Assembly: GCA_023150895.1 (NCBI GenBank)
Contig: JAKLJY010000027.1
Span: forward strand, 1-64,000
Direction of reading: 5' to 3'
DNA length: 64,000 nt
From: Myxococcota bacterium
GTDB taxonomy: Bacteria > Myxococcota_A > Bradymonadia > UBA7976 > UBA1532
In this document: one piece after another, positions 47,601 through 54,059 of the stretch
How the letters are laid out: every line of letters starts with the position of its first letter
How positions within the stretch are numbered: the stretch's first letter is position 1
The notes under the pieces: generated by a model
What the model saw: only the letters and a program-made list of their open reading frames with translations
What the model was told of the DNA's origin: nothing
Database searches by the model: none
Made by a program: the position numbers and the translations under genes

Positions 47601-49230
47601 TGCAGGTCTCGCTCTCGGTCTCTTCGTCACCGTCATCACACACGGCCCCTTCGTTTCGGGGCAACGCCCCGTCACAGCACAGGTTGACCCCGACGCAGAT
47701 CCGGGCTGCGACGGGAACGCACTCGGTCGTCGCGTCGTCGTTCTCCCGACAAATCGTGTCGGGTGCGCAGGCGACATGGTCGTAGTCGCCGTCGCCGCCA
47801 CAGACGTCGCGGTCGGTCCCGTTGCACCGCTCTTCGCCCGCGACGCACCCGCCGCAATCGAAGGGGCACGTCACCGGGCTCTCGCCGCCCTCGCACCGTC
47901 GGTCGCCGCAGGCGGCCGCGCAGTCCCGGGCGCACGTCTCGGCGTTCTCACCGCGGCCGCACAGTCCATCCCCGCAGGCCGGCGTACAGTCGGCCGGACA
48001 GTTCGCGGGGCTCTCCCCGGGCAGGCAACGACCATTGCCGCAGGCGTCGAGGCAGTCTCGGGGACACTGCTCCACAGACTCGCCGGGTTCGCAGTCACCG
48101 TTCCCGCAGGTCGCACCACAGTCTCTCGGGCACTGTTCCGCGGACTCGCCCGGCTCGCACTCCCCATTGCCGCACGTCGCACCGCAGTCCCGGTCGCAGG
48201 TCTCGGCCGACTCGGCGCCCTCGCAGACGCCGTCGCCGCAGGTCTCCGAGCAATCGCGCGGACACTGGTCGACGTTCTCGCCCGGCTCGCATTCCCCGTT
48301 CCCGCACGTCGGACCACAGTCTCGTGGGCACTGCTCCACATCCTCGCCAGGCTCGCACTCCCCATTCCCGCACGTCGGACCGCAGTCTCGGGGGCAGGTC
48401 TCGGGCCGCTCGGCACCCTCGCAGACGCCGTCGCCGCACGTCTCGGAGCAGTCGCTCGGGCAGTCTTCGGGCGTCTCGGTCCCCTCGCAGAGACCATCGC
48501 CGCAGGTCGAGCCGCAGTCGGACTCGCACGTATCCACGGACTCGCCCGGCTCGCAGGTCCCGTTGCCGCACGTGGCGCCGCAGTCCCGCGGACACGAGGT
48601 CGCGTCTTCCGGCGGCCGGCACTCGCCGTCACCGCACGCGGTCGCGGCGCAGTCCCCGGGGCAGGACTCGGGCGACTCGGCGCCTTCACAGCGCCCGTCT
48701 CCGCACGTATCACCGCAATCCTCGGGGCACGTCGCCGCCGACTCCCCGCCGTCACAGGCCCCGTCGCCGCAGGTCACGGCGCAGTCCGCGGCGCAGGTCT
48801 CCGGGGTCTCGCCGTCCGAGCAGTTCCCGTCGCCACACCCACCGCAGTCGGCCCGACACACCACGTCGTCGCGGGAGATCCGCTCGACGCCGCAGGCGCA
48901 CGCGACCTCGAAACGGCAGATGAAGCGGCAGGCCCCATGCGACGTGCAGGCGCCGGACACCGCGCCCGAGGCGTTGCCCTCGAGCGGGTCATAGCCACCC
49001 GAGGCGCTGTTTCGGCAAGCCGCCTCAGCCTCCGCGCTCAGCTCCGGGTAGCTGCCCACCGGGCAGAAAGGGCCGAGCGCCGCTTCGCTGCACTCGTCGG
49101 CGGCCTCGGTGCCTTCCGTGCCCGAGCCGCAGCCGGCGAGGGCCACGCCCGCAAGCAGGAGGACCAGCAGTCCGCGCCGCGGTAGGCACTCCGGCCGGGG
49201 TCTCCGTACGCGCACACTCGTCCATTCCAT
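44665..49230 (-). CDS. Lipoprotein with 15 Cys-rich repeats and propeller-like C-terminus
   Basis: The 1521-residue protein has a signal and a canonical lipobox (LAGC, Cys34). A Cys-rich lead (about 45-128) is followed by 15 tandem repeats of about 22 residues (129-459), CGDGxCxxGExxxxCPxDC, with four cysteines each. Residues of about 460-690 hold more Cys-rich modules (CGCTPLTCADLFATCG, CGEIDDGCGGTLNCG). From about 700 to the end come beta-blade repeats, for example SASDVWAVGDNLHTQHWDG, SAANDVWAVGAGGIFHYDG and NATDVWAVGAAGRVAHYDG, typical of a multi-bladed propeller. The ATG is preceded by AGGAG. It is the first gene of the surface operon, probably an anchored adhesive or scaffold protein of unknown ligand. 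Confidence 0.8.
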   Translation of the reverse strand: MEWTSVRVRRPRPECLPRRGLLVLLLAGVALAGCGSGTEGTEAADECSEAALGPFCPVGSYPELSAEAEAACRNSASGGYDPLEGNASGAVSGACTSHGACRFICRFEVACACGVERISRDDVVCRADCGGCGDGNCSDGETPETCAADCAVTCGDGACDGGESAATCPEDCGDTCGDGRCEGAESPESCPGDCAATACGDGECRPPEDATSCPRDCGATCGNGTCEPGESVDTCESDCGSTCGDGLCEGTETPEDCPSDCSETCGDGVCEGAERPETCPRDCGPTCGNGECEPGEDVEQCPRDCGPTCGNGECEPGENVDQCPRDCSETCGDGVCEGAESAETCDRDCGATCGNGECEPGESAEQCPRDCGATCGNGDCEPGESVEQCPRDCLDACGNGRCLPGESPANCPADCTPACGDGLCGRGENAETCARDCAAACGDRRCEGGESPVTCPFDCGGCVAGEERCNGTDRDVCGGDGDYDHVACAPDTICRENDDATTECVPVAARICVGVNLCCDGALPRNEGAVCDDGDEETESETCMGGSCVDEGPVPERCGVIGDEDRNGLADCADPVCAEDPVCCVPDTCDARGASCGLINDRCGGVVDCGTCPDGETCGGGADPHGCGCTPLTCADLFATCGEIDDGCGGTLNCGACRAPETCGGGGLPNACGVRPCIDGWCYVNPLPAGEDLYGVSGTSASDVWAVGDNLHTQHWDGDSWTLHRAPAARGADGLPAHPALIGVWSAPDGTAIAVGATGVIYRWSGGAWQAMDSPTALDLKSVWGSAANDVWAVGAGGIFHYDGRAWTTALPGFDFADIHGRNATDVWAVGAAGRVAHYDGAWAPVNVGADGQDFLGVHVTAQGVTLAGATIQRWDGRQLNPVFDGRNGPYLGVVDLAGQDVVASWNNLWLRLAENPFDREWLHVGRLEAQFTRLAVVPAAGQGAEVWAVGRAGVFARYVGGRWVTNLEFKVSNTDVPMGSDRSGPLTDAVALRRLVNGRTTLYPRPENLGPVALDGRDRLVALNGGRLIAHDGGGWRVVSDSAPPGGSFSHVFTDGGLWVGGSSRFDGTVWQTVDAPLVVASTDERERWVVDMDAGAWETAYLLHVAGDTVQSPVLPAFITERLAGAEGGRRAFDALSACGPGFVAVTNEVGGNGFTLHVLRAAGGSNEWRSVAEVPGVLATAVRCTPDGTAYLSLMRNSTLLRVEADGSVARIEVGAEPFLQATPGHVYAHLSGAAILELDGDEMRPVVSPARWPEHVVVGRSPGGAFDIAQGGLLFRADVDGFVYRGQGGWTSDPYSFAYLNDRDFVCEGFSFVGERVDSAMHCADGHLASTAEGDAFCSANGTLSRYTAFGWQLVTDELQGPIQVTSDGGLIGACANGQGVCHWLEGAGVTPVAGGEGLGWPQAWAATSDLSRVYGLVHDWAAERTPIRVLGAGGLSVEAVPPFEAGDLAVDGDDRLWLDGNGDGRFAVMPPPPGLATVESDGVTFGLTTFPTGLRLVDNGRGGLAIVGWGNVLVTP
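47856..48846 (-). repeat. 15 tandem units of about 66 bases
   Basis: The DNA encodes 15 Cys-rich units of 21-23 residues. Several neighbours are close at DNA level (for example, two consecutive units differ at only a few positions around 48290-48400), which suggests recent expansion within the array. Confidence 0.85.
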
Positions 49231-49621
49231 GTTCTGCTTCTCCTTCAGGTTCGACCAGTGTCATTCGCAGGGCCACTCCGGTCCCCGCCCCCGCCACCGG
49301 GCCACGCGAAACGCCCGGGATGTCGGACGCCTGTCACGCATTTCTCGACTTCTCGACGTCACCGTCATCGTCTCCAGGCGTGGGCCGGCGAGGCCCGCGG
49401 TCTTCGGTCCAGTGGGGTAACGGCACCGCGCCGACCGTAGCCAGCCAAAACCCTCACCGAAACACGGGTTTCCCTGTACGGCGGCATGCGGACCGGCTGG
49501 GAAGGTCAACCGGGGCGCTTCCGAACGCCCGCCGAGTTGATCCATGTCAAGCTGCGCAATGGCTGCGGTCGGATAGACTGTGGGCGCCATCGCCCGGTGG
49601 CGGAGGCAGAGAAGCGAATCG
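49231..49621. promoter_or_regulatory. 391-base divergent regulatory region of the surface operon
   Basis: This region separates the surface lipoprotein gene (minus strand) from the LuxR-type regulator gene (plus strand). It contains an FNR-like box at 49537-49550 and an AT-richer stretch near 49440-49480. Short minus-strand ORFs here lack coding character. Both promoters must lie here, but I could not fix their -35/-10 elements. Confidence 0.45.
49537..49550 (+). promoter_or_regulatory. FNR/CRP-type operator-like box
   Basis: TTGATCCATGTCAA matches the two-half-site pattern TTGAT-N4-(A/G)TCAA of FNR/FixK/DNR regulators. It is centred about 79 bases before the LuxR-type start. No FNR homologue with a helix-turn-helix is encoded in the window. 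A chance match is possible. Confidence 0.4.
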
Positions 49622-50674
49622 ATGGCCCGGCCGAGCAAGCGAGAACTCACTTTTGTGGAATCCGCCCGGGCCGAGCTTTCCATTCTTCGGCTCGACGCTC
49701 CCAACGATTGGTGCGAATGGCTGGAGGGGCTCCGTGCGCACAGCGGGGCACACCTGACATCTGTGCATCGGGTCGGCGTGCACGGTGATCGCCTGGGCGT
49801 GGACTTCGAGATCTCGGCCGACCAGGGCCGGGGCTTCGGCGCAGGTCTCCGCCGGACGCTGGGGGCGACCGCGCCAGCGTCCGGGATACTCTATGATCCG
49901 ACGAGGCCGGACCGCGATCAGCGCAACGTGGTGCTGACCCCATTTCGCGACGTCCTCCGGGGCGAAGCCGCGGTGCAGCCAGCCATGATCGACCTCGCGA
50001 CTGCGTGTCGTTTCGAGATCGCCGGGCAGGTGCGGGCGCTGGTCTGCGACGGCCCGCTCCTCCTGGCCTGGGTCGGCGGCGCGTGGCCCGTCGAGGCCAC
50101 CGCGCGGGCGACTTTCCTGCTGCGGTCCCTGCTGCCCGCCATCCGGCAGCGCCTTCTCGTCGACCGGGCGTTCGGACACGCGCCGCTACTGGCGGCGGCG
50201 CTGCAAGCGAGCCTCGATGCGCTCGGCGTACCGGCCTTTCTGCTCATCCATCGTCATGGCCGCGACACCGTCGAAATGACCAACCCGGCAGGGATGCAGG
50301 CCATGGAGCGGGACCCGACCGGGACTCGGGCGCAACTGGCGGCGAGCCGGGCGGCTTTGCACGATGGTATGGGGGCATTCAGGATGATCCCGGTCGAAGC
50401 GACCGGCTGCCCCCGTGCGATGCTGGCCATCGCCCGCACACCTGTGGATCTCGCGCTGCGGGTGGGCGCCGCGGCGACCCGCTTCAAGCTTACGCTCCGT
50501 CAGCGCGAGGTGCTCGGCCTCCTTCTCCTCGGGCATACGAACCGCACCATCGGCGAGTGCCTCGCATGCACGGAGGCCACGGTCGAGCAGCACGTCACGG
50601 CCCTGCTCAACAAGACCGGGGCAGATACGCGCTCGCAACTCGTGGCGCGCGTCTGGAACGATCACGCGCCGTGA
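49622..50674 (+). CDS. LuxR-type (NarL/FixJ-like) transcriptional regulator
   Basis: The 350-residue protein ends in a LuxR-family helix-turn-helix (KLTLRQREVLGLLLLGHTNRTIGECLACTEATVEQHVTALLNKTGA, in blocks at about 288-335). The first 280 residues form an unrecognised sensor-like region, perhaps PAS- or GAF-like (ACRFEIAGQVRALVCDGPLLLAWVG, QASLDALGVPAFLLIHRHG). There is no receiver Asp motif, so it probably senses a ligand or partner. The ATG at 49622 has a purine-rich GAGAAG upstream; an ATG at 49580 is an alternative. It is divergent from the surface operon and may regulate it; this is inferred from position only. Confidence 0.8.
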   Translation: MARPSKRELTFVESARAELSILRLDAPNDWCEWLEGLRAHSGAHLTSVHRVGVHGDRLGVDFEISADQGRGFGAGLRRTLGATAPASGILYDPTRPDRDQRNVVLTPFRDVLRGEAAVQPAMIDLATACRFEIAGQVRALVCDGPLLLAWVGGAWPVEATARATFLLRSLLPAIRQRLLVDRAFGHAPLLAAALQASLDALGVPAFLLIHRHGRDTVEMTNPAGMQAMERDPTGTRAQLAASRAALHDGMGAFRMIPVEATGCPRAMLAIARTPVDLALRVGAAATRFKLTLRQREVLGLLLLGHTNRTIGECLACTEATVEQHVTALLNKTGADTRSQLVARVWNDHAP

Positions 50675-50682
50675 CGACCGCG

Positions 50683-51504
50683 TCAGTCGCCGTAGACGTC
50701 GCGCAAGAACGCGTCGAGCAGCATCCCGTAGTCGTCGGGCCGTTCCCACTGCGGGAAGTGCCCGCAGCGCTCGATGACCTGAACCGAGCCTCTCCACAGG
50801 GTCGGTGCCCGCAGGCCGGCCAGGTAGGCGACGTTGATGAACGGGTCATCCGCACCGTTGAAGATCGCGATCGGGGCACTCAGCGCGGACACGACCGCGC
50901 GCTCGTCAGCGATTCGACCGGCGCCGAGATCGGTGGCGATGGCAGGCCGCAAGTCGGCCTGAGTTCGCGAGAAGTCCGTGCGGGCCTCGGGCGGCGCGGC
51001 GCAATGTGGCCCGTACCACGCGTCGAGGAGCGCGTCGAGCCGTGAGGTCTCGGGGTTTGCCTCGAAGACCGTCGCCATCTCCGCACTCGGCCGGAATGCG
51101 CTCCCGAAGTCCTCGGGACCACCGAGCGGCGGCGCACCGTGGATGCCCAGGCCCCTCAGGTCGAGGAGGCAGCCTGCCGCGCGGGCTTCCAGAAGCAGAT
51201 GCCCTCCGAGGCTGTGGCCAATCCCGACCGCCTCCCCGAGGCCCAACGACGCGGCCGCTTCTCCCACGGCCGCAGCGAGACTCGCGAGCACCCCCTCCCC
51301 GATGGCGACACCCGTCGAGTCGCCATGGCCGGGCAGGTCGAGCGCCACGAGACGCCTGCGCCGCCCCAACGTTCCGCCGAGCACTGCGTCCCAGACATGC
51401 CGGGACCCGGAGTTGCCATGCACGAGGAAAGCGCCGGGAGCTCGCCCCTGGCTCTCGCTGTACGAGAGACGTCCAATGGTGGTCGTTACGAATGCGGTCT
51501 TCAC
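50683..51504 (-). CDS. Alpha/beta-hydrolase
   Basis: The 273-residue protein is a complete alpha/beta-hydrolase: oxyanion region FLVHGNSGSRHVWD, nucleophile Ser98 in GHSLGG, acid Asp219 or Asp220 in FNGADDPF, and His249 in RCGHFPQWE. The motif LDLPGHGDS is typical of the fold. It has no signal peptide, so it is cytoplasmic. The start is GTG with GAGG upstream. The substrate is unknown; it may be a C-C hydrolase or an esterase. It lies downstream of eboB on the same strand after 66 bases and is convergent with the LuxR-type gene. Confidence 0.85.
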   Translation of the reverse strand: MKTAFVTTTIGRLSYSESQGRAPGAFLVHGNSGSRHVWDAVLGGTLGRRRRLVALDLPGHGDSTGVAIGEGVLASLAAAVGEAAASLGLGEAVGIGHSLGGHLLLEARAAGCLLDLRGLGIHGAPPLGGPEDFGSAFRPSAEMATVFEANPETSRLDALLDAWYGPHCAAPPEARTDFSRTQADLRPAIATDLGAGRIADERAVVSALSAPIAIFNGADDPFINVAYLAGLRAPTLWRGSVQVIERCGHFPQWERPDDYGMLLDAFLRDVYGD

Positions 51505-51570
51505 AAAGACACCTCAGGGGCACGGACCACGGATGATAAGACCCCGCCACCGTGGTGCCAACTCCTCACC

Positions 51571-52518
51571 CTATTCGATCACCAGCGCGTCCTCGCTCAT
51601 GGCCTCGACCGGGCCGACCGGGCGGGTGTCCGGGCGAGCGTCGACCTGTGGGGCCTGACCGCGCAGCACGCTGTTGCCTTCGAAGAGCTCGCGCTGGTCG
51701 ATCGTCGCGGGGGCCAGCCAGTCGGACTCGTTGAACTGTCCGCTCTGCCCGTAGGCGGCCAGGGCGTTGGCGTAACAGACCTTCTGGACGGCCTCGGGGC
51801 TGATGCCGCGCGCGAGCATGAGGCGGCCCGTCTTGGGCACCGCCAGCGGATCGCTCTTGCCCCAATCGGCGCTCGAGTCGATGAAGATGCGCTCGGTGCC
51901 GAAGCGCCGGACGACCTCGACCATGCGTTCGCTGCCCATCTTCGTCTGCGGGTAGAGCGTGAACGCCGCCCAGAAGCCCCGGTCGAGGGTCTCTTTGACC
52001 GTCTCCTCCGAGTTGTGGTCGACGACCACCTTCGAGGGGTCCAGGCCGTGCTCGATGCACACGTCCATCGAGCGCCGGGTGCCCTGCGTCTTGTCGCGGT
52101 GGGGCGTGTGGATCATCACGAGCATGTCGAGCTGTTTCGCCAGCTCGAGCTGCGCGCGGAAGGCCTTGTCCTCGGCCTTCGTCTGTTCGTCGTAGCCGAT
52201 CTCGCCGATGGCCACGACGCCCTCCTTGGTGGCGAAGCGCGGCAGGATGGCCAGCACCGCCTCGGCGAGGGCCTCGTTGTTGGCCTCCTTCGAGTTCAGG
52301 CCGACGGTGCAGTAGTGCTTGATGCCGAACTGGCTGGCCCGGAAGCGCTCCCAGCCCACCAGCGTCGACAGGTAGTCGATGTAGGTGTCCACGCTGGTGC
52401 GGGGCTGCCCGAGCCAGAACGCCGGCTCGATGACCGCCACGACCCCGGCCGCGGCCATGGCCTCGTAGTCGTCGGTCGTCCGGGCGTTCATGTGGATGTG
52501 CGGATCGATGAACTTCAT
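51571..52518 (-). CDS. eboB: TatD-family hydrolase, EboB-like
   Basis: The 315-residue protein has the full TatD metal site: His7 and His9 (DPHIHM), Glu106 (GEIGYDE), His137 (MIHTPH), His168 (VVDHNSEE) and Asp214 (FIDSSADWG). Because it follows an EboA gene by 23 bases on the same strand, it matches EboB, the TatD-like enzyme of the ebo cluster, which in other bacteria handles export or trafficking of lipophilic metabolites. The usual EboC-F genes are not in this window. The C-terminal 60 residues extend beyond the TatD core. Confidence 0.85.
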   Translation of the reverse strand: MKFIDPHIHMNARTTDDYEAMAAAGVVAVIEPAFWLGQPRTSVDTYIDYLSTLVGWERFRASQFGIKHYCTVGLNSKEANNEALAEAVLAILPRFATKEGVVAIGEIGYDEQTKAEDKAFRAQLELAKQLDMLVMIHTPHRDKTQGTRRSMDVCIEHGLDPSKVVVDHNSEETVKETLDRGFWAAFTLYPQTKMGSERMVEVVRRFGTERIFIDSSADWGKSDPLAVPKTGRLMLARGISPEAVQKVCYANALAAYGQSGQFNESDWLAPATIDQRELFEGNSVLRGQAPQVDARPDTRPVGPVEAMSEDALVIE

Positions 52519-52541
52519 GGCGGCGGGCTCCGGGCTTCGTT

Positions 52542-53420
52542 TCAGGGGGTCGCGGGGGCTCGGGCGACGAGGGCGTCCCAGGTCAGGTCGCCGCGCGCGA
52601 GCTCGGCGCGGATCTCATCCGACGCGCGGGCGACCAGTTCGGTCGCAGCGGGCACGCGGCTCGTGTGGGCGGCGAGGGTCGCGGCCCGGGCGGTCAGGGG
52701 GTCGGTCGACGTCACGGCGCGGGCGAGGGCCGAAAGCGCACGCTCGTCCGGCTCCGGGCCGACACAGCGCCAGAGTTCCCAGGCCACCGGCCGGCTCGCC
52801 GCCCAGCGCTCGAAGGCGTAGTCGGCCATCATGCGGGCGAGCGCGCGGTTGTGACGCGCCTCGAGGCCGACGATGGGGTGCAGCGTCGTGCCGACGAAGA
52901 GGGCCTTGAGACACATCTGGTTCCAGGCCGTCTCGTCGAACTGCTCGGCGGGGTACGGGTTGCCGTGCGCGATGGCCTCGAAGACCGCGCGGATGCTGGT
53001 GCGGCAGCCGTCCGTGGCCCGCCACAGGTGCCGCGCCGGCTCGGGGTACAGGGGCAGCCCGCGGTGGAACGTCACCTGCTCGCCCACGTCGGCCGTGCGC
53101 CAGAGCTGGTGAAACGCCGCGAAGAAGGGCTCGCCGTGGTCCGCGGCGGTCAGGAGCAGCGAGAGGCGGGCGGTCTGATCCACCGTGAGGCCGTCGGGGC
53201 GCCAGCCGGGGCGGGCCGCTTCAGCCGCGGCCAGGTCTTCCGGCGTCAGACTCAGGGGCGCCTTGCCGAGCTTGCGCGGCGCGAGCCCGACGAACACGAA
53301 GAGGTCCCGCTCGGTGTGTTCGCCCGCGAGCCGGGTGAGGGCGTCGTCGAACCATGCCCGCCCGGCGGCGTCGGTGGCGCGGATCGTCCAGGTCTTCAGC
53401 AGGTCGAGGGGCAAAGGCAC
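52542..53420 (-). CDS. eboA: EboA-family metabolite-traffic protein
   Basis: The product from GTG 53420 is 292 residues and carries the EboA family's conserved blocks: APRKLGKAPLSL, CRTSIRAVFEAIAHGNPYP (139-157), WNQMCLKALFVG (166-177), and RMMADYAFERWAASR with WELWRCVGP. EboA is a cytoplasmic protein of the ebo metabolite-trafficking cluster. The GTG is favoured because GGAG lies six bases upstream; the ORF start further up gives a 34-residue basic extension that is not family-like. The eboA-eboB order matches known clusters, but here the pair is alone. Confidence 0.88.
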   Translation of the reverse strand: MPLPLDLLKTWTIRATDAAGRAWFDDALTRLAGEHTERDLFVFVGLAPRKLGKAPLSLTPEDLAAAEAARPGWRPDGLTVDQTARLSLLLTAADHGEPFFAAFHQLWRTADVGEQVTFHRGLPLYPEPARHLWRATDGCRTSIRAVFEAIAHGNPYPAEQFDETAWNQMCLKALFVGTTLHPIVGLEARHNRALARMMADYAFERWAASRPVAWELWRCVGPEPDERALSALARAVTSTDPLTARAATLAAHTSRVPAATELVARASDEIRAELARGDLTWDALVARAPATP

Positions 53421-53563
53421 GAAGCACTCCGGTGGCGGGGTCGAAAGTTCATTTCTGCCCCGACGGACGGGGCGACGCAATTTCACGCATCCGGATGCCG
53501 GCGCGGCCGGGTCTTTGCCCACTGGACCCGGGATCGTACGGCGCCGGCAATGGGTGTTCCTGC

Positions 53564-54043
53564 CTACGCGCCGACGGGCGAGGGCGGTTCCGTCCGCAAG
53601 GCCGCCTCCGAGGTCAGGATGCGGCGCGCCAGGGTGCGCAAGAGGGTCATCGCGAGCCGCGGGTGCGCGTCGAGCGTCTCCAGCAAATCCTCGCGGTCCA
53701 TCTCGTAGATCTCCATCGCCTCGGCGGCCCGGAGCGTCGCACTCCGGGGCCCGCCGTCGAGCAGGGCCATCTCGCCGGCGACCTCGCCCGCGCTGATGTG
53801 GCCGCGGATCTCGTCGCCGACGATGACCTCGAGGCGTCCGCGGATGACCACGTAGAGCGCCTGGCCGACGTCGCCCTCGTCGCAGAGGACCTCGCCCCGC
53901 GGCAGCGCCCGCTTCTGCACGACGCTGGCCAGGGGCAGAAGCGCCTCGGCGGTCATGCCCGCGAACAGCGAGACCTGCGTCATGGCCAGCGCCGTCTCGA
54001 TGACCGCGCCGTGATATTCGTAGGCGAGAGAGGACTTGGCCAT
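53564..54043 (-). CDS. Stand-alone cyclic-nucleotide-binding-domain protein
   Basis: The 159-residue protein consists of one cNMP-binding fold: LFAGMTAEALLPLASVVQKRALPRGEVLCDEGDVG, then ALYVVIRGRLEVIVG, and the phosphate-binding cassette GEVAGEMALLDGGPRSATLRA with Glu and Arg in the expected places. There is no DNA-binding domain, so it is not itself an FNR-like transcription factor. It starts 16 bases after the stop of the Npt-HEAT-cNMP gene and is probably co-transcribed as a cyclic-nucleotide-responsive partner. Confidence 0.85.
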   Translation of the reverse strand: MAKSSLAYEYHGAVIETALAMTQVSLFAGMTAEALLPLASVVQKRALPRGEVLCDEGDVGQALYVVIRGRLEVIVGDEIRGHISAGEVAGEMALLDGGPRSATLRAAEAMEIYEMDREDLLETLDAHPRLAMTLLRTLARRILTSEAALRTEPPSPVGA

Positions 54044-54059
54044 CGGGCGCGTCGAACTT

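Noticed and set aside
47856-48846. CRISPR-like or minisatellite repeat
   Set aside because: The units are in frame and encode regular Cys-rich protein repeats, so they are explained as coding.
45913-49185. 1090-codon plus-strand open frame opposite the repeat lipoprotein
   Set aside because: It has repeated ARTAV-type low-complexity text caused by the minus-strand Cys repeats; no signal, motif or ribosome binding site.
53564-54043. FNR/CRP transcription factor
   Set aside because: The protein has a cNMP domain but is too short for, and lacks, a helix-turn-helix.
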